The notes: a model not told the origin generated them from the sequence alone. A stretch of DNA of 64,000 bases from Caulobacter sp. 17J65-9 (GCF_010975005.1 NZ_JAAIVC010000001.1:1-64000); one strand, 5' to 3'; counted from the stretch's first letter, positions 25,601 through 34,219 are shown. Numbers and translations are program-made.

Positions 25601-26932
25601 GGCCTGGGCCGCACGCACCGCACCAATCAGGCGTCAGCGCCGCTGTTCCAGCCGGTCACAACCAACATCCAGGGCGAGAAGCGCTTCCTGTCGACCATCT
25701 CGCGCCGTCTTGACGCGATGGGCGCCCTGACGCGCGGAGACCGTCGCAGCGCCGGCAACGGCCTCTTCCGGGCCGAGGACAACCTCGAAAGCCCCTGGGC
25801 GCGCCAGGCGCTGCAGGTGTTCTACGCCAACCTCGTCTGGGGCAGCGTGGAGTGCATGACGCGCGAGGAGTTCGAGACCAAGACCGGTCTCACGCTCCTG
25901 ACGGCCGAGGGCTCGCTGAAGAAGGCCGAAGACCTTCCCCCGATGAACACCTTCCTGAACCGCGTGCTCGCCCTGCGCATTGCGGACCAGAACGTCGTGT
26001 TCCGTGATTTCACGACCATCCTGAACTCAATTCTGGAGCGCGCTGCGGCGTCGGGTTCGCTCGACCGTGGCGTTGAGGACATCGTCGCCGACGAGATCCA
26101 GCTGGTCTCCGAGGAGGTGATCCGCACCGACGCCGTGACGGGCGCCGAAACCCGCTTGGTGGCGTTCGACATCAAGACCGAGCGGGAAATCCGCCAGTCG
26201 TCCGACGTGCGCAAGGGCCTCGACCCGAATGCGATCGAGCTGGTCGTAAACAAGCGGTCCGGCGGGGCGGCCGTAGTCGCGAAAGGCCTGACCATGACGG
26301 ACGACAACGACCGCCTGGTCGAGTCAGTCCGGATCATCCGGCCGACCAAGACCTCCAACTCGCCGGCGAGCGTCTACGCGGAAAGCGCGTGGGAGGTCGT
26401 GGACGAGGCGCCTTGGCTGGCGACGTGGGATGCGGAGGTCGCGACGACCGACAAGTACCACACCCGTCAGATCACCCTGATCACTGGTCTGCTTCTCCCG
26501 CTCTGGACGAAACTGCCCAGGAGCCAGACCTACGTCCGACGCATCACTTCGCCGGACGGTCGCCGCTGGCTCGGGCGGGTCCTCGACGACCGCGCTGCCG
26601 ACCAGCTGCGCATCGCTTTGGGGCTCACGACCGCGGCCAAGGCGGCGTCGGACGCTCCGAAGACGATGGCCCGAGTGCTCGACGGTGACGTCAGCCTGCA
26701 GCTCGCCGGCGACAAGTGGGTCCGCCGCGTCCGCGTCATGGACCGCTATCGCCTCGAGCTGGTGAATGTCAGCTACCACGAGCGCCCCGGCTTGCACGTC
26801 ATGGGCTGCTTCACGGAGATCATCGCGCACACCCCGCGCATGTTCATGCCGACCGATCAGCCCGTCGTGTTCACCAAGGTGCTCGAGCACTGGCCCGTGG
26901 TCGACTTCCACTCGGAACGCGCCGCCGCCTGA
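22667..26932 (+). CDS. Giant methyltransferase + Strawberry-notch helicase protein
   Basis: 1421 aa from ATG 22667. N-terminal N6-adenine methylase-like domain: QFSTPPALAALAVAAAQVRP, LEPSAGTGLLAIVAQ (SAM-binding motif I) and the catalytic NPPF in HAAVTNPPFQVLDAH. A helicase-like domain follows: Walker A GDGTGCGKGRQAAS near residue 475, DEAHAAANAAGG (Walker B) near 583, and the Strawberry-notch C-terminal block SDAGGTGRSYHADLAAANQQ with RVHLLIEPGWRADNAIQGLG and RTHRTNQ. Long plasmid and phage proteins of this type may modify and remodel DNA, perhaps for anti-restriction. Whether the methylase is active is unproven. Confidence 0.88.
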   Translation: MNAALPLFATATKTEKAQNVLAAARAMVPHLARSRTLDRKLVSNIMTTCFGATDAEGAWNWRDAYDAAEAALVLQMRRLAPQIGRVEDAPAQIAALLQALSNLTPTHTRRSEEQVALDQFSTPPALAALAVAAAQVRPGDLVLEPSAGTGLLAIVAQTCGAKLELNEISEHRASILDGLFADAARTRHDGALLPDLLPSSGSFHAAVTNPPFQVLDAHLKATLRCLAIGGRMSAIVPARALEDVSIIKGLSRIGEVIAAVRFPDNAFYKHGTGVDSGLLVVDRRVEPTEWTGSVRECSSLAEVAEAISTLPARSNVQPRAFQTVSNVALLTPKARELATPSNRLALLSTTARLEYGIRDWTGEGRQVGIFQSYSVGRVALAKENPHPSPLVESGPMASVPLPAPTYRPTLPERLIRDGLISDAQMETIIYAGEAHSAMLPGWWKVDEENPFSVSLVKEGAEGAVQFRRGFFLGDGTGCGKGRQAASTAAESMANGRLRAVWVSKNDTLLEDARRDWCAIGGTATDVTPQSAWKQGEKIRMDRGILFTTYATLRQPARGAKASRLAQIVEWLGANFDGVIIFDEAHAAANAAGGAGNRGKKAASQQGMAVLALQNLLPNARVLYVSATGATTPENLAYAARLGLWGGPEAPFENREQFLEAVDAGGVAVMELIARELKAMGLYIARSLSCDGVEYEALHHDLTDENIAVWDAWADAFQVIHANLREALEHVGIESDEGGRSSGAAKSAVLSVFEGAKIRFFGHLLAGMKTPTIIQRVRQVLADGQSAVLQIVSTNEAVMERRLAEVPPEEWNNLAVDLTPKEYVLDYLKGAFPVNLMREIEDDDGNKRLEPVMQDGVPVLSQEALRLRDELLVRLACLPAVPGVLDGVIDALGADQVAEVTGRSRRVVNRDGRRVVERRGSSANKAESDAFMSGRKRVLIFSDAGGTGRSYHADLAAANQQRRVHLLIEPGWRADNAIQGLGRTHRTNQASAPLFQPVTTNIQGEKRFLSTISRRLDAMGALTRGDRRSAGNGLFRAEDNLESPWARQALQVFYANLVWGSVECMTREEFETKTGLTLLTAEGSLKKAEDLPPMNTFLNRVLALRIADQNVVFRDFTTILNSILERAAASGSLDRGVEDIVADEIQLVSEEVIRTDAVTGAETRLVAFDIKTEREIRQSSDVRKGLDPNAIELVVNKRSGGAAVVAKGLTMTDDNDRLVESVRIIRPTKTSNSPASVYAESAWEVVDEAPWLATWDAEVATTDKYHTRQITLITGLLLPLWTKLPRSQTYVRRITSPDGRRWLGRVLDDRAADQLRIALGLTTAAKAASDAPKTMARVLDGDVSLQLAGDKWVRRVRVMDRYRLELVNVSYHERPGLHVMGCFTEIIAHTPRMFMPTDQPVVFTKVLEHWPVVDFHSERAAA

Positions 26933-27049
26933 CCCTGGCCCCAACCCGCGCCGGCCTGTCCGGCGTGGGGAGGGGAAGGGAGGACGCAAGGGGGCGGCCA
27001 GAACGAGGGAGAGCGACGGTCGCTGCCCAGGCCAGGGGGACCTCTCAAC

Positions 27050-27301
27050 ATGCGTCATGAACCCGCCCACGCCGTCACCGCCAGTACTCGTCCGCTCCGC
27101 CGTGCCGAACCGGTGGACGTAAGGCGGATCGCCGCCTGTGCGGCCATCACCGCCTTGGTCGCCGCCGCCAACGTCGGTGTTTTTGTGGACAGCTTCGCGC
27201 CGGTTTTCGCGACCGTAATGATGGTCTTCTTCGCGTCCGCGGGCGCACAGCTGATGACCATTTCCGATCCGGACCCGGAGGCTCCGGTCGATCTCCTTTA
27301 G
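27050..27301 (+). CDS. Small two-helix membrane protein
   Basis: 83 aa. Two hydrophobic helices (ACAAITALVAAANVGVFVDS near 29-48 and FATVMMVFFASAGAQLM near 53-69) after a basic head. Preceded by a purine-rich leader at 26967. No family known. Confidence 0.6.
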   Translation: MRHEPAHAVTASTRPLRRAEPVDVRRIAACAAITALVAAANVGVFVDSFAPVFATVMMVFFASAGAQLMTISDPDPEAPVDLL

Positions 27302-27439
27302 GTCGCCCTGCGCTGTTGCATCGGGTCGGGCACTCCTCTGGCCGCCGACGGAAGTCGGCGGCTCTTTCCTTGTTCCAAGGCGGACCGAAAACGCGGATAA
27401 GCTTAGGAAGCTCGTCTCGTAACTCCGGTGCGCTGAACA

Positions 27440-28078
27440 ATGTGCGGCCGCTTCTCTCGCGACATTCCCTGGTCGACCCTGCACGATGCGCTGAACATCA
27501 TCCGTCCGGCGCCGCAGAACCTCGAGCCCGCGCCGGACATTCGGCCGACCACCCAGCAATGGGTGGCTCGCCGCGAGGGGGAAGGCTTCGCCCTCGACCA
27601 GATGCGCTGGGGTCTCGTGCCGTTCTGGCATGGCGGCAAGCCGCTGAAGAACAGCGGCCCTGGCGCGAAGGACGGCTTCAATCTCACCACCTTCAACGCG
27701 CGCGCTGAGGAAGCCGCCAAGAAGCCTGTCTTTCGGGGGGCTTTCGCCCGACGGCGCTGTCTCGTGCCCGCGTCGGGTTGGTACGAGTGGACCGGCGACA
27801 AGGGAGCGAAGACCAAGTGGCACTTCGGCCGCATCGACGGCCAGTTCCTGATGTTCGCTGGGATCTGGGACGAGTGCACGACGTCCGACGCAGGCGTCGT
27901 GACCAGCTTCACCCTGCTTACCCACGACTCGACGGGGCACCTGACGACCTATCACGACCGGGCGCCGATCGTGCTGGAGCCCGGCGAGTGGTCGACTTGG
28001 CTCGATCCCGAGGCCGACCCGATGGGGCTGCTCGCCCCGGGCCGCGCTGAGCGCTTTGAGGTCAGACAGGCCGCCTAG
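27440..28078 (+). CDS. SRAP-domain protein (HMCES/YedK family)
   Basis: 212 aa. The N-terminus MCGRFS exposes Cys2 after Met removal, the residue that crosslinks abasic sites. Other family blocks are present: MRWGLVPFW, FNARAE, RRRCLVPASGWYEW with the catalytic Glu, FAGIWDE, and HDRAPIVL with the catalytic His. It protects single-stranded DNA abasic sites by forming a covalent adduct, useful when a plasmid passes as a single strand. Full length. Confidence 0.94.
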   Translation: MCGRFSRDIPWSTLHDALNIIRPAPQNLEPAPDIRPTTQQWVARREGEGFALDQMRWGLVPFWHGGKPLKNSGPGAKDGFNLTTFNARAEEAAKKPVFRGAFARRRCLVPASGWYEWTGDKGAKTKWHFGRIDGQFLMFAGIWDECTTSDAGVVTSFTLLTHDSTGHLTTYHDRAPIVLEPGEWSTWLDPEADPMGLLAPGRAERFEVRQAA

Positions 28079-28204
28079 GACGCCGACCGCCCGGGCGCCT
28101 CTTACGCGCCGGCGCTCGATGACGTTCAACTAGCGGCGACATGAGAACAAAGCCGGAACGTTTCGCTTGCGCTAGCAAACGGCCGGCCTAAGAGTCCCGC
28201 GGCT

Positions 28205-28525
28205 ATGGGCTCGACGAACCCCGACCGCATCCCGGCCATCCAGTGGCGTAGGCAGAGTGAGACGCTGGGCGAAATGCGCGCGAACGGTTGGCGGCTGACG
28301 TCGCGTTGCCGGACTTGCATGCTCGAGATGGTGGTCAACCTCGACATCCTCATCCTGCTCAAGGGCGAGGACTTCTCGTTATGGAATCGGACTGCGCCGT
28401 GCAGGCGGCTCTATTGCCCGGGGATCGTCGATTTCTGGGCGGTTCCCCATCCACGAGCGCTGGCGATGAAGCTTGCGGCCGATTGGCCGCCTGGTGTGCC
28501 GCCGCGCGTGCAGCGCTCGGCCTAA
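28205..28525 (+). CDS. Hypothetical protein with Cys pairs
   Basis: 106 aa. Two cysteine pairs (CRTC near 35-38 and CRRLYC near 66-71) suggest a zinc-bound fold. WRLTSRCRTCMLEMVVNLDI and RLYCPGIVDFWAV are the recognisable blocks. Genes of this kind are scattered in related genomes without known function. Confidence 0.6.
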   Translation: MGSTNPDRIPAIQWRRQSETLGEMRANGWRLTSRCRTCMLEMVVNLDILILLKGEDFSLWNRTAPCRRLYCPGIVDFWAVPHPRALAMKLAADWPPGVPPRVQRSA

Positions 28526-28609
28526 AGGCAAGGGGAGGGACCGGAGGGCGAGCCTGAGCCGGGGGAAAGCCCGTGCCGATCAGGCGTCGGAACCTCCCAG
28601 GAGCGCCTC

Positions 28610-29377
28610 ATGAGGACCGCGACCGCATCGCGCGTTCAGCCCGACATCACCGACCTGTTCGCCTGCTCGCCGACAGGGGTGGAGGACGCCTTCGCCGGCC
28701 GCGGCTTTGATGCGTCCTCCAGTCTCGCTTCATCGTCGGCCCGTCTCCGCGACCGCGCTTTCGACCGCGGGATCGAGACCCTGACGGACACCGAAGTCCT
28801 CGAGCTCTACATCGCTCGCGCGACGCCGCGAGGCGCTTCGGCATACGCGGCCGCCCTTGTAGCGCGGTTCGGCGACCTGCATGCGGTTCTGGCGGCCGAC
28901 GTCGCGGCCCTCTCGATGGTCGTCGAACGTGAACTCGCGCTCGACCTGCGCCTCCTGTTCGACCTGACCCGTCGGTCTCTCGAGATCCCCCTTCGGGCGC
29001 GCGAGGTCCTGAGCTCGACCACGGCTGTCATCGCCTATTTGCGCTTCACCATGGCCAGTCGCCCGCGAGAATCCGTGAGGGTCCTTTGGCTCGATAAGCG
29101 CAACCGCCTGATCGCCGACGAGGCGATCGGCGAGGGCACGGTCGATCATGCGCCTGTTTACCCTCGGGAGGTCGCCCGCCGCGCCCTGGAGACGTCAGCG
29201 GCCTCCTGCGTGCTTTGCCACAATCACCCGAGCGAGAGCACGAGTCCGTCGAACGCCGACGTTCAGATCACCAAGCAGATCATCGACTGCCTGAAGGTCT
29301 TTGGCATTCCCGTGCACGACCACTTTATCGTCGCCGGCGAGACCGTCGTCAGCATGAAGTCGCTTGGCCTGATCTGA
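28610..29377 (+). CDS. radC: RadC-like JAB/MPN-domain protein
   Basis: 255 aa. Helix-hairpin-helix-like N-terminal part (IETLTDTEVLELYIARATPR) followed by the RadC MPN domain. The metal-binding motif HNHPSESTSPSNAD gives His204, His206 and Asp217, with Glu172 upstream (ADEAIGEG). Plasmid RadC proteins are common near SSB and antirestriction genes. A purine-rich leader precedes it. Confidence 0.92.
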   Translation: MRTATASRVQPDITDLFACSPTGVEDAFAGRGFDASSSLASSSARLRDRAFDRGIETLTDTEVLELYIARATPRGASAYAAALVARFGDLHAVLAADVAALSMVVERELALDLRLLFDLTRRSLEIPLRAREVLSSTTAVIAYLRFTMASRPRESVRVLWLDKRNRLIADEAIGEGTVDHAPVYPREVARRALETSAASCVLCHNHPSESTSPSNADVQITKQIIDCLKVFGIPVHDHFIVAGETVVSMKSLGLI

Positions 29378-30582
29378 TGGGCGACTGACCTGGAACCGAC
29401 GTGGGCCGCCAAGGTCGCCGCGCTGGGTTGCAGCGAGTTCAAGCAGGCCGCCTCGACAGCCATCCTGCCGACCACATCGTGCTGTTTCAGCGGCAACGGG
29501 CAGCTTCTGTCGTCGCAACTTTAGACTGACGCTTTCGCAACTTAAGAGTTGTGTACTTGCGGGCGATTCGCAGGACCTGTGTCCCTGGTAAACCGCTCGC
29601 ACATGCCACCCTCCCGGTCGGATTGGCCGACAACGATGTTCAGCGGGATAGATAGACGCGCGCAAGCCCTAGGCTGCCCGGCCGTCGTCACAAGCCGCCC
29701 GCACGCCGGGGAGGCTAGATGCGGGCGGCCCCATGACGCAGGGAGCATCAGCGATCACTCTTCGCGGATGCACCGGACGATAGTGCCTGATCTCGCCGGC
29801 AATTCTACGGGACGGAGACTCGCCTCCAAGCGACTCCACTGGCGTAATTTTCCGCAAGGACGCCCTCCCGGCAGCGTAGGCGGGAGGGCGTCCCTGCGCA
29901 GTCACAGCGCCCAAGCGGGGACCAGGACGCCGCGGGAGACGGCCGCCGCCCACGACAGTGTGGGTAAGCGAGGCGCCCAAGGCGCTCCAGGCGACATGCT
30001 CCACCCGCACAACGGTGCGCGTATGCCGGCGGCGCCCCTCTCTGGGGTTTGCTCCCGGTGAACTTCTGTGGGGCGTCCAGCGAGTCGGGCGGACTACATT
30101 CGTTCCAGCCGCATGCGGATCGGAACGGGAACGAATGGAGGGGCGTGGATGTAGTCACCCCCCCCCTTTGTTCCTGACGCACGGTCGCGCACGCAGGCAT
30201 TTGTCCTGGCGCGCCGCCGTATCGGCCGCGGGGTGCGCGAGTGCGCCGGCGAGCCGTAGCGTGGCCGCAGTCTTCCGCGCGTCTCGTCGTGTCGGTCGGT
30301 CATCGCCGTGCAGGTCGGCGCGGTCGGGTGGAGGGGTGATCGGTTCAGTCGACGAACGAGCGCGACGCGGTCAGGCACGGCGGTCAGGGCAGGGCATCCC
30401 GGTGGGAGGGCGGTTCGCCGTTCCTGTTGGCGGCCAAAGGCCTTGCTCTAATCGACCTCGCCACCGGCGATCGTCCCTCGCAAGGGGCGCTTCGCTCAAA
30501 GCCCTTGCGAGGCCCGCCCGGTCCGGCGGCGCGAGGCGGTCTCAGAGCTTCGGCTCGGACCCCTCAGACAGGAACCACTTCG
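29378..30582. other. 1.2-kb hairpin-rich non-coding region
   Basis: No convincing gene on either strand; the open frames are Arg/Pro/Ser-rich without motifs. Two strong hairpins stand out: GGACGCCCTCCCG (29858-29870) with its exact complement at 29881-29893, and CCTCGCAAGGG near 30477 with its near-complement GCCCTTGCGAGG near 30502. The second belongs to the leader of the gene at 30583. Confidence 0.5.
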
Positions 30583-31518
30583 ATGCAAACCGCCTCACTA
30601 CCCGGCCTTCATGACCGCCAGACCTCCTTCGAAGCGATCGCTGCCGCTGTCGGTGATCACCGTCCGCACCCGACTGAAGACGCGCTCGGGCACCTGGGCG
30701 CGGCGGTGATGACCGAGGTGGTCGACCTGCTCAGCGAGACAGCCCTGGAAGACTACATGGCTACCGTCTGCGAAGCCGTGATCGGCGCCTTCCACTCCGC
30801 GGCGACGCGCGTCGAGCGGGAGGCTGATCGTGCCCGGGCAGAGCTGAGCCAGGCGCATCGGGACTTCGACGGCACCGAGATCGCCGATCAGGAGCTGCAG
30901 GACCTCACGCGCAGGGCGCACGCCGCCGACGTCGCGGTGATGGCGCTGGAGCAGATCCGCAACACGGCGGCCGCCGCCTACACCACGGCCACCGGCGAGG
31001 TCTGGACGCCCTGGAAGGGCAGCGTGAAGCCCAACCGCGTGACCGGAGCCCTCATCGAGGCCCGGGATGCGATCCGCGCTTCGAAGGCCCGCAAGCACGC
31101 AGTCGCGGATCCGGGCGTGGCCGTAGTGGCGTTCCGCGGCTCGCCGAAAGCCGACACTCAAGCCGACGCCGCCCGGATTTTCGACGCCCTGAACTGGGCT
31201 CACGAGCGGTTCCCGGACATGACGCTGGCGACGACCGGCGCCCCTGGCGCTGAAAAGGTCGCCATCAAGTGGGCGCAGCAAAAGGGCGTGCGCCTGGTTC
31301 TCGCCAAAGCCGACTTCGACAGGTACGCCCGCTCGGCTCCGTTCCGTGCCAACGACCAGATGCTCGAGCTGGACCCGGTCTTGTGCCTGACCCTCGATGA
31401 CACCCTCAACGCCGAGCGCGGTTCGCACACCTCTCCGTTCGGTCCGTCCCTGAACCTCGGCCAGAAGGCGGCCGAAAAGGGCATCCGCCATGTCCGGATC
31501 ACGTCCAAGGCGGCGTGA
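30583..31518 (+). CDS. DUF2493/YspA-like (SLOG superfamily) protein
   Basis: 311 aa from ATG 30583. The C-terminal half carries the DUF2493 pattern: VAVVAFRGSPKADTQADAAR, then LATTGAPGAEKVAIKWAQQK, FDRYARSAPFRANDQMLELD (the APFRAND block) and VLCLTLDD. The N-terminal half is a helical region unique to plasmid versions (TEVVDLLSETALEDYMATVC). SLOG proteins bind nucleotide-like ligands; this one may sense or process a nucleotide signal. Ends in a good terminator. Confidence 0.85.
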   Translation: MQTASLPGLHDRQTSFEAIAAAVGDHRPHPTEDALGHLGAAVMTEVVDLLSETALEDYMATVCEAVIGAFHSAATRVEREADRARAELSQAHRDFDGTEIADQELQDLTRRAHAADVAVMALEQIRNTAAAAYTTATGEVWTPWKGSVKPNRVTGALIEARDAIRASKARKHAVADPGVAVVAFRGSPKADTQADAARIFDALNWAHERFPDMTLATTGAPGAEKVAIKWAQQKGVRLVLAKADFDRYARSAPFRANDQMLELDPVLCLTLDDTLNAERGSHTSPFGPSLNLGQKAAEKGIRHVRITSKAA

Positions 31519-31549
31519 TCATCTTCATCCGCTCCGCCGCGGCGCCACG

Positions 31550-31581
31550 CCCCGTCCGGGTCACCGGGCGGGGTTCTTTTG
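31550..31581 (+). terminator. Intrinsic terminator after the DUF2493 gene
   Basis: CCCCGTCCGG, loop GTCA, CCGGGCGGGG, then TTCTTTTG. Ten base pairs including one G-T pair. Confidence 0.85.
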
Positions 31582-31889
31582 TCTGCGCTGAGGTGGGACC
31601 CGCCGACGCTTCGTTACTGCGCCTCTTCCTGTGGCGCCATGAACGCTTGAGCGCCCAGCTCCACCGGGCCAGGTTCTATCAATGCGAAGGATTCACAGGT
31701 CTGCTGCCGGAGAGGTTCTCCCCCCGGGTCATGGCGCGTTACGAGTCCTCCCGAGCGTTCGGCGGCGTCGGCTCTGGGTCGCCGTGACGGTCGTAGGCGG
31801 CCTCATGGCGGCGGCGCTCGCGGTGCTAGCCTTGGCAATGACCGATACCGTGTCCTTAGGCCTACCGCGGTGATTAGGAGCGCTTATCT

Positions 31890-31959
31890 CCGCATGGATT
31901 GCGGTGAATGCCCTTGTGCTTGCGGCGAATAGGGGCCAGTTTCTCCGCAAGGAGTGCGG
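31890..31959 (+). promoter_or_regulatory. Twin operators ahead of the Fic gene
   Basis: Two inverted repeats CCGCA-N5-TGCGG lie at 31890-31904 and 31945-31959, each followed by G-n-GAAT; a third half copy TTGCGGCGAAT is near 31919. The second covers the ribosome site of the fic gene, so a bound protein would block its expression. Confidence 0.65.
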
Positions 31960-31962
31960 CGA

Positions 31963-33072
31963 ATGGCTCGATACATCCACGAACTGGAGGACTGGCCCGC
32001 CATCCATTGGCGCGCGGGCGATCTGACTGATCAACTCGCGGCCGTCCGCCATCGGCAGGGGCGCTTGTTCGGCCGAATGGAGAACCTGGGCTTTGATCTG
32101 CGCGCCGAAGCCGTCCTTGAGACGCTAACGGAAGAGGTGCGTAAGTCGAGTGAGATCGAAGGCGAGGTCCTGGATAAGGACCAGGTGCGGTCCTCACTCG
32201 CTAGCCGGCTAGGCATCGCGGTCGGAGCGCTCACGCCGTCGGACCGGAATGTGGACGGCGTCGTCGAGATGATGCTCGACGCTACGCAGCACTACAGCGC
32301 TCCTCTCACGGCTGAGCGATTGTTCAGATGGCATGCCGGGCTGTTTCCGGCTGGTCGCAACAGCACGGGGAAGATTGTCACCGGCGCCTGGCGCGACGGT
32401 AGCTCCGGGCCGATGCAGGTTGTGTCCGGGTTCTATGGTCGACAGCGAGTGCACTACGAAGCCCCGCCGGCCGATCGACTTGACCGCGAAATGGGCGCGT
32501 TCCTGGAGTGGTTCGAGAGCGAACTCGTGATGGACCCAGTCCTGAAGGCTGCGGTCGCTCACTTCTGGTTCGTCACCGTCCACCCGTTTGAAGACGGGAA
32601 CGGGCGGATAGCGCGAGCGATCGCCGACATGGCGCTCGCTCGGTCCGAGGGCAATCCGCAGCGCTTTTACAGCATGTCGGCCCAGATCCGGCTGGAACGG
32701 AACGCCTACTACGACGTGCTCGAGGCCACGCAGAAGGGCGACCTCGACATCACCACATGGATCCAGTGGTTTCTGGGGTGTCTCGAACGGGCGTTCGACG
32801 GCGCCGAGGCGATCCTCGCAAATGTCCTAAGGAAAGCGCGGTTCTGGGAGGGGTTAGCTGGCCAGCCCTTGAGCGATCGGCAGGGCAAGGTGATTAACCT
32901 CCTCCTCGAAGGTTTTCACGGCAAGCTGACGTCTTCGAAGTGGGCGACCCTGACCAAGACGTCGCAGGACACCGCGCTACGAGACATTGATGATCTGGTC
33001 AGGCGCGGAATTCTGGTGAAAGAGCCGGCGGGCGGACGGAGCACGAGTTATTCGCTTGCAGGGATCGTATAG
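31963..33072 (+). CDS. Fic-domain AMP-transferase with DUF4172 head
   Basis: 369 aa from ATG 31963, AAGGAG eight bases upstream. N-terminal DUF4172-type region (ARYIHELEDWPAIHWRAGDL) includes the inhibitory motif SSEIEG (62-67). The Fic core is HPFEDGNGRIAR at 207-218 with the catalytic His207. The C-terminal 70 residues form a winged helix (KWATLTKTSQDTALRDIDDL, then VRRGILVKEPAGGRS). It likely modifies a target protein with AMP, restrained by its own inhibitory helix, and may regulate its own promoter through the wing. No separate antitoxin gene is adjacent. Confidence 0.92.
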   Translation: MARYIHELEDWPAIHWRAGDLTDQLAAVRHRQGRLFGRMENLGFDLRAEAVLETLTEEVRKSSEIEGEVLDKDQVRSSLASRLGIAVGALTPSDRNVDGVVEMMLDATQHYSAPLTAERLFRWHAGLFPAGRNSTGKIVTGAWRDGSSGPMQVVSGFYGRQRVHYEAPPADRLDREMGAFLEWFESELVMDPVLKAAVAHFWFVTVHPFEDGNGRIARAIADMALARSEGNPQRFYSMSAQIRLERNAYYDVLEATQKGDLDITTWIQWFLGCLERAFDGAEAILANVLRKARFWEGLAGQPLSDRQGKVINLLLEGFHGKLTSSKWATLTKTSQDTALRDIDDLVRRGILVKEPAGGRSTSYSLAGIV

Positions 33073-33156
33073 GCTCTCAGAACTGCAAGTCATGGTCCGA
33101 CGGGCGCGTTTGTTGACGAGATCGCCGCAACACAGGACGTAAAAGCGCTCGAGGCG

Positions 33157-34149
33157 TCAGCCGGAGAGCAGCTCGCTCATCCCGATCTCTTTGAGCGAGC
33201 GCTCGACGGGGGCGCTCCAGCCCTTCTCGCCCTGCATCTTGGCGTCATGGAGCGCGTCCTCGATCGCGAACGAGTCGTGATCGCGCAGGATCTCGATTAG
33301 GGCCTTCGCCTGGGCGAGGTCCTTGGATCGCTTTAGTCGGCCGGACGCGTCGCGCCGTTGGGCGAGAATGAGCTTGTGGACGGCGAAGCGGGCCGGCTGA
33401 GGGACGTTGACGATCACGCCTGCGCCCCAGAGCGCCGCTGTCCTGACAGAGCCGTCGAGCAGCCAGGCCAGATGTTGCAGCGGCGCTGGCCCGGCCCCGA
33501 GTTCGGTCAGCGGGACAGGATCTGCGTCGTCGCGCGTCCGCATGGGGGTGACGAGATCGACCAGGTAGCCCTGTGCGTTGCGGAAGCGCGACGGCGGGGC
33601 CTGCGGCTTCAGTTGAGGCACGCCCTCGAATGTCGGATCGGCGCGCTTAAGGATCGTGTCCAGGCGTTCCGGAGGCTCCGCACTGAGCGCGACGCTAGCC
33701 GTGGCGGGATCGAGGTCGCCAGTCATGAGAGTGGGCGAGGGGAGTCTGCTGCCGACGAGAGGTTCGCTGAGAAGGTAGGCTCCGGTCCCTACGAGAACGG
33801 CGCCGGCCCGGAACAAGCTCGCGTATGCGAGCGAGTCCAGGATCGCGCCCATCGTCCGATCCGGCCCGGCCAGCCCTTCGCGGCGGAGCATTGAAACCAG
33901 TCGGCGGCGCTGTGCCGCAAGTTCGGTCCCGGTTTGCAGGGATGCGGCGCACGCCTCGGCTTCCGGAGCGCCGCTCCTGCCGACGAACTGGTCGATCCGG
34001 GTCGAACCGACCGGTAGCTTTGCGTAGATGTACTCGACGCCGCCGCGCGCGCGTCGATAGACGGATCCGGCGGGCGGAGCGGTTTCCAGCTGCTGCAGGA
34101 GCTCGCTGTAGAGTGTTTGCAACGCTGGCGAGATAAGGCCGCGCTTCAT
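33157..34149 (-). CDS. GSU2403-family nucleotidyltransferase-fold protein
   Basis: 330 aa from ATG 34149 (MKRGLISPALQTLYSELLQQ); an upstream in-frame start at 34206 would lie inside the operator array. Family features: GAVLVGTGAYLLSEPLVGSR followed by LMTGDLDPATASVALS, a nucleotidyltransferase-like GT-GAY-D-D pattern, then TPMRTRDDADPVPL and FAVHKLILAQRRDASGRLKR, the latter typical of this group. It may act as a toxin-like NTase, but its partner is not evident. Operators GTCTGTAC cluster at its promoter. Confidence 0.8.
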   Translation of the reverse strand: MKRGLISPALQTLYSELLQQLETAPPAGSVYRRARGGVEYIYAKLPVGSTRIDQFVGRSGAPEAEACAASLQTGTELAAQRRRLVSMLRREGLAGPDRTMGAILDSLAYASLFRAGAVLVGTGAYLLSEPLVGSRLPSPTLMTGDLDPATASVALSAEPPERLDTILKRADPTFEGVPQLKPQAPPSRFRNAQGYLVDLVTPMRTRDDADPVPLTELGAGPAPLQHLAWLLDGSVRTAALWGAGVIVNVPQPARFAVHKLILAQRRDASGRLKRSKDLAQAKALIEILRDHDSFAIEDALHDAKMQGEKGWSAPVERSLKEIGMSELLSG

Positions 34150-34171
34150 ACAGACAGAACCCCGTGCCTCT

Positions 34172-34219
34172 GTCTGTACATTGCGCTGTACAGACGAAAA
34201 TATCAATTCCTGTCTGTAC
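34172..34219 (-). promoter_or_regulatory. GTCTGTAC operator array of the GSU2403-type gene
   Basis: GTCTGTAC at 34172-34179 and its complement GTACAGAC at 34188-34195 form an 8-bp dyad with an 8-bp centre. A third copy GTCTGTAC lies at 34212-34219, and a partial ACAGAC at the start codon. Confidence 0.7.

Noticed and set aside
29549-30061. 170-codon frame in the gap after radC
   Set aside because: Random-looking Arg/Ser/His-rich sequence spanning a perfect 13-bp hairpin; no known motif.
31682-31873. 63-codon frame with a hydrophobic stretch (WVAVTVVGGLMAAALAVLAL)
   Set aside because: The hydrophobic run could be a membrane helix, but there is no convincing start or ribosome site and the front half is Arg-rich noise; kept out as unproven.
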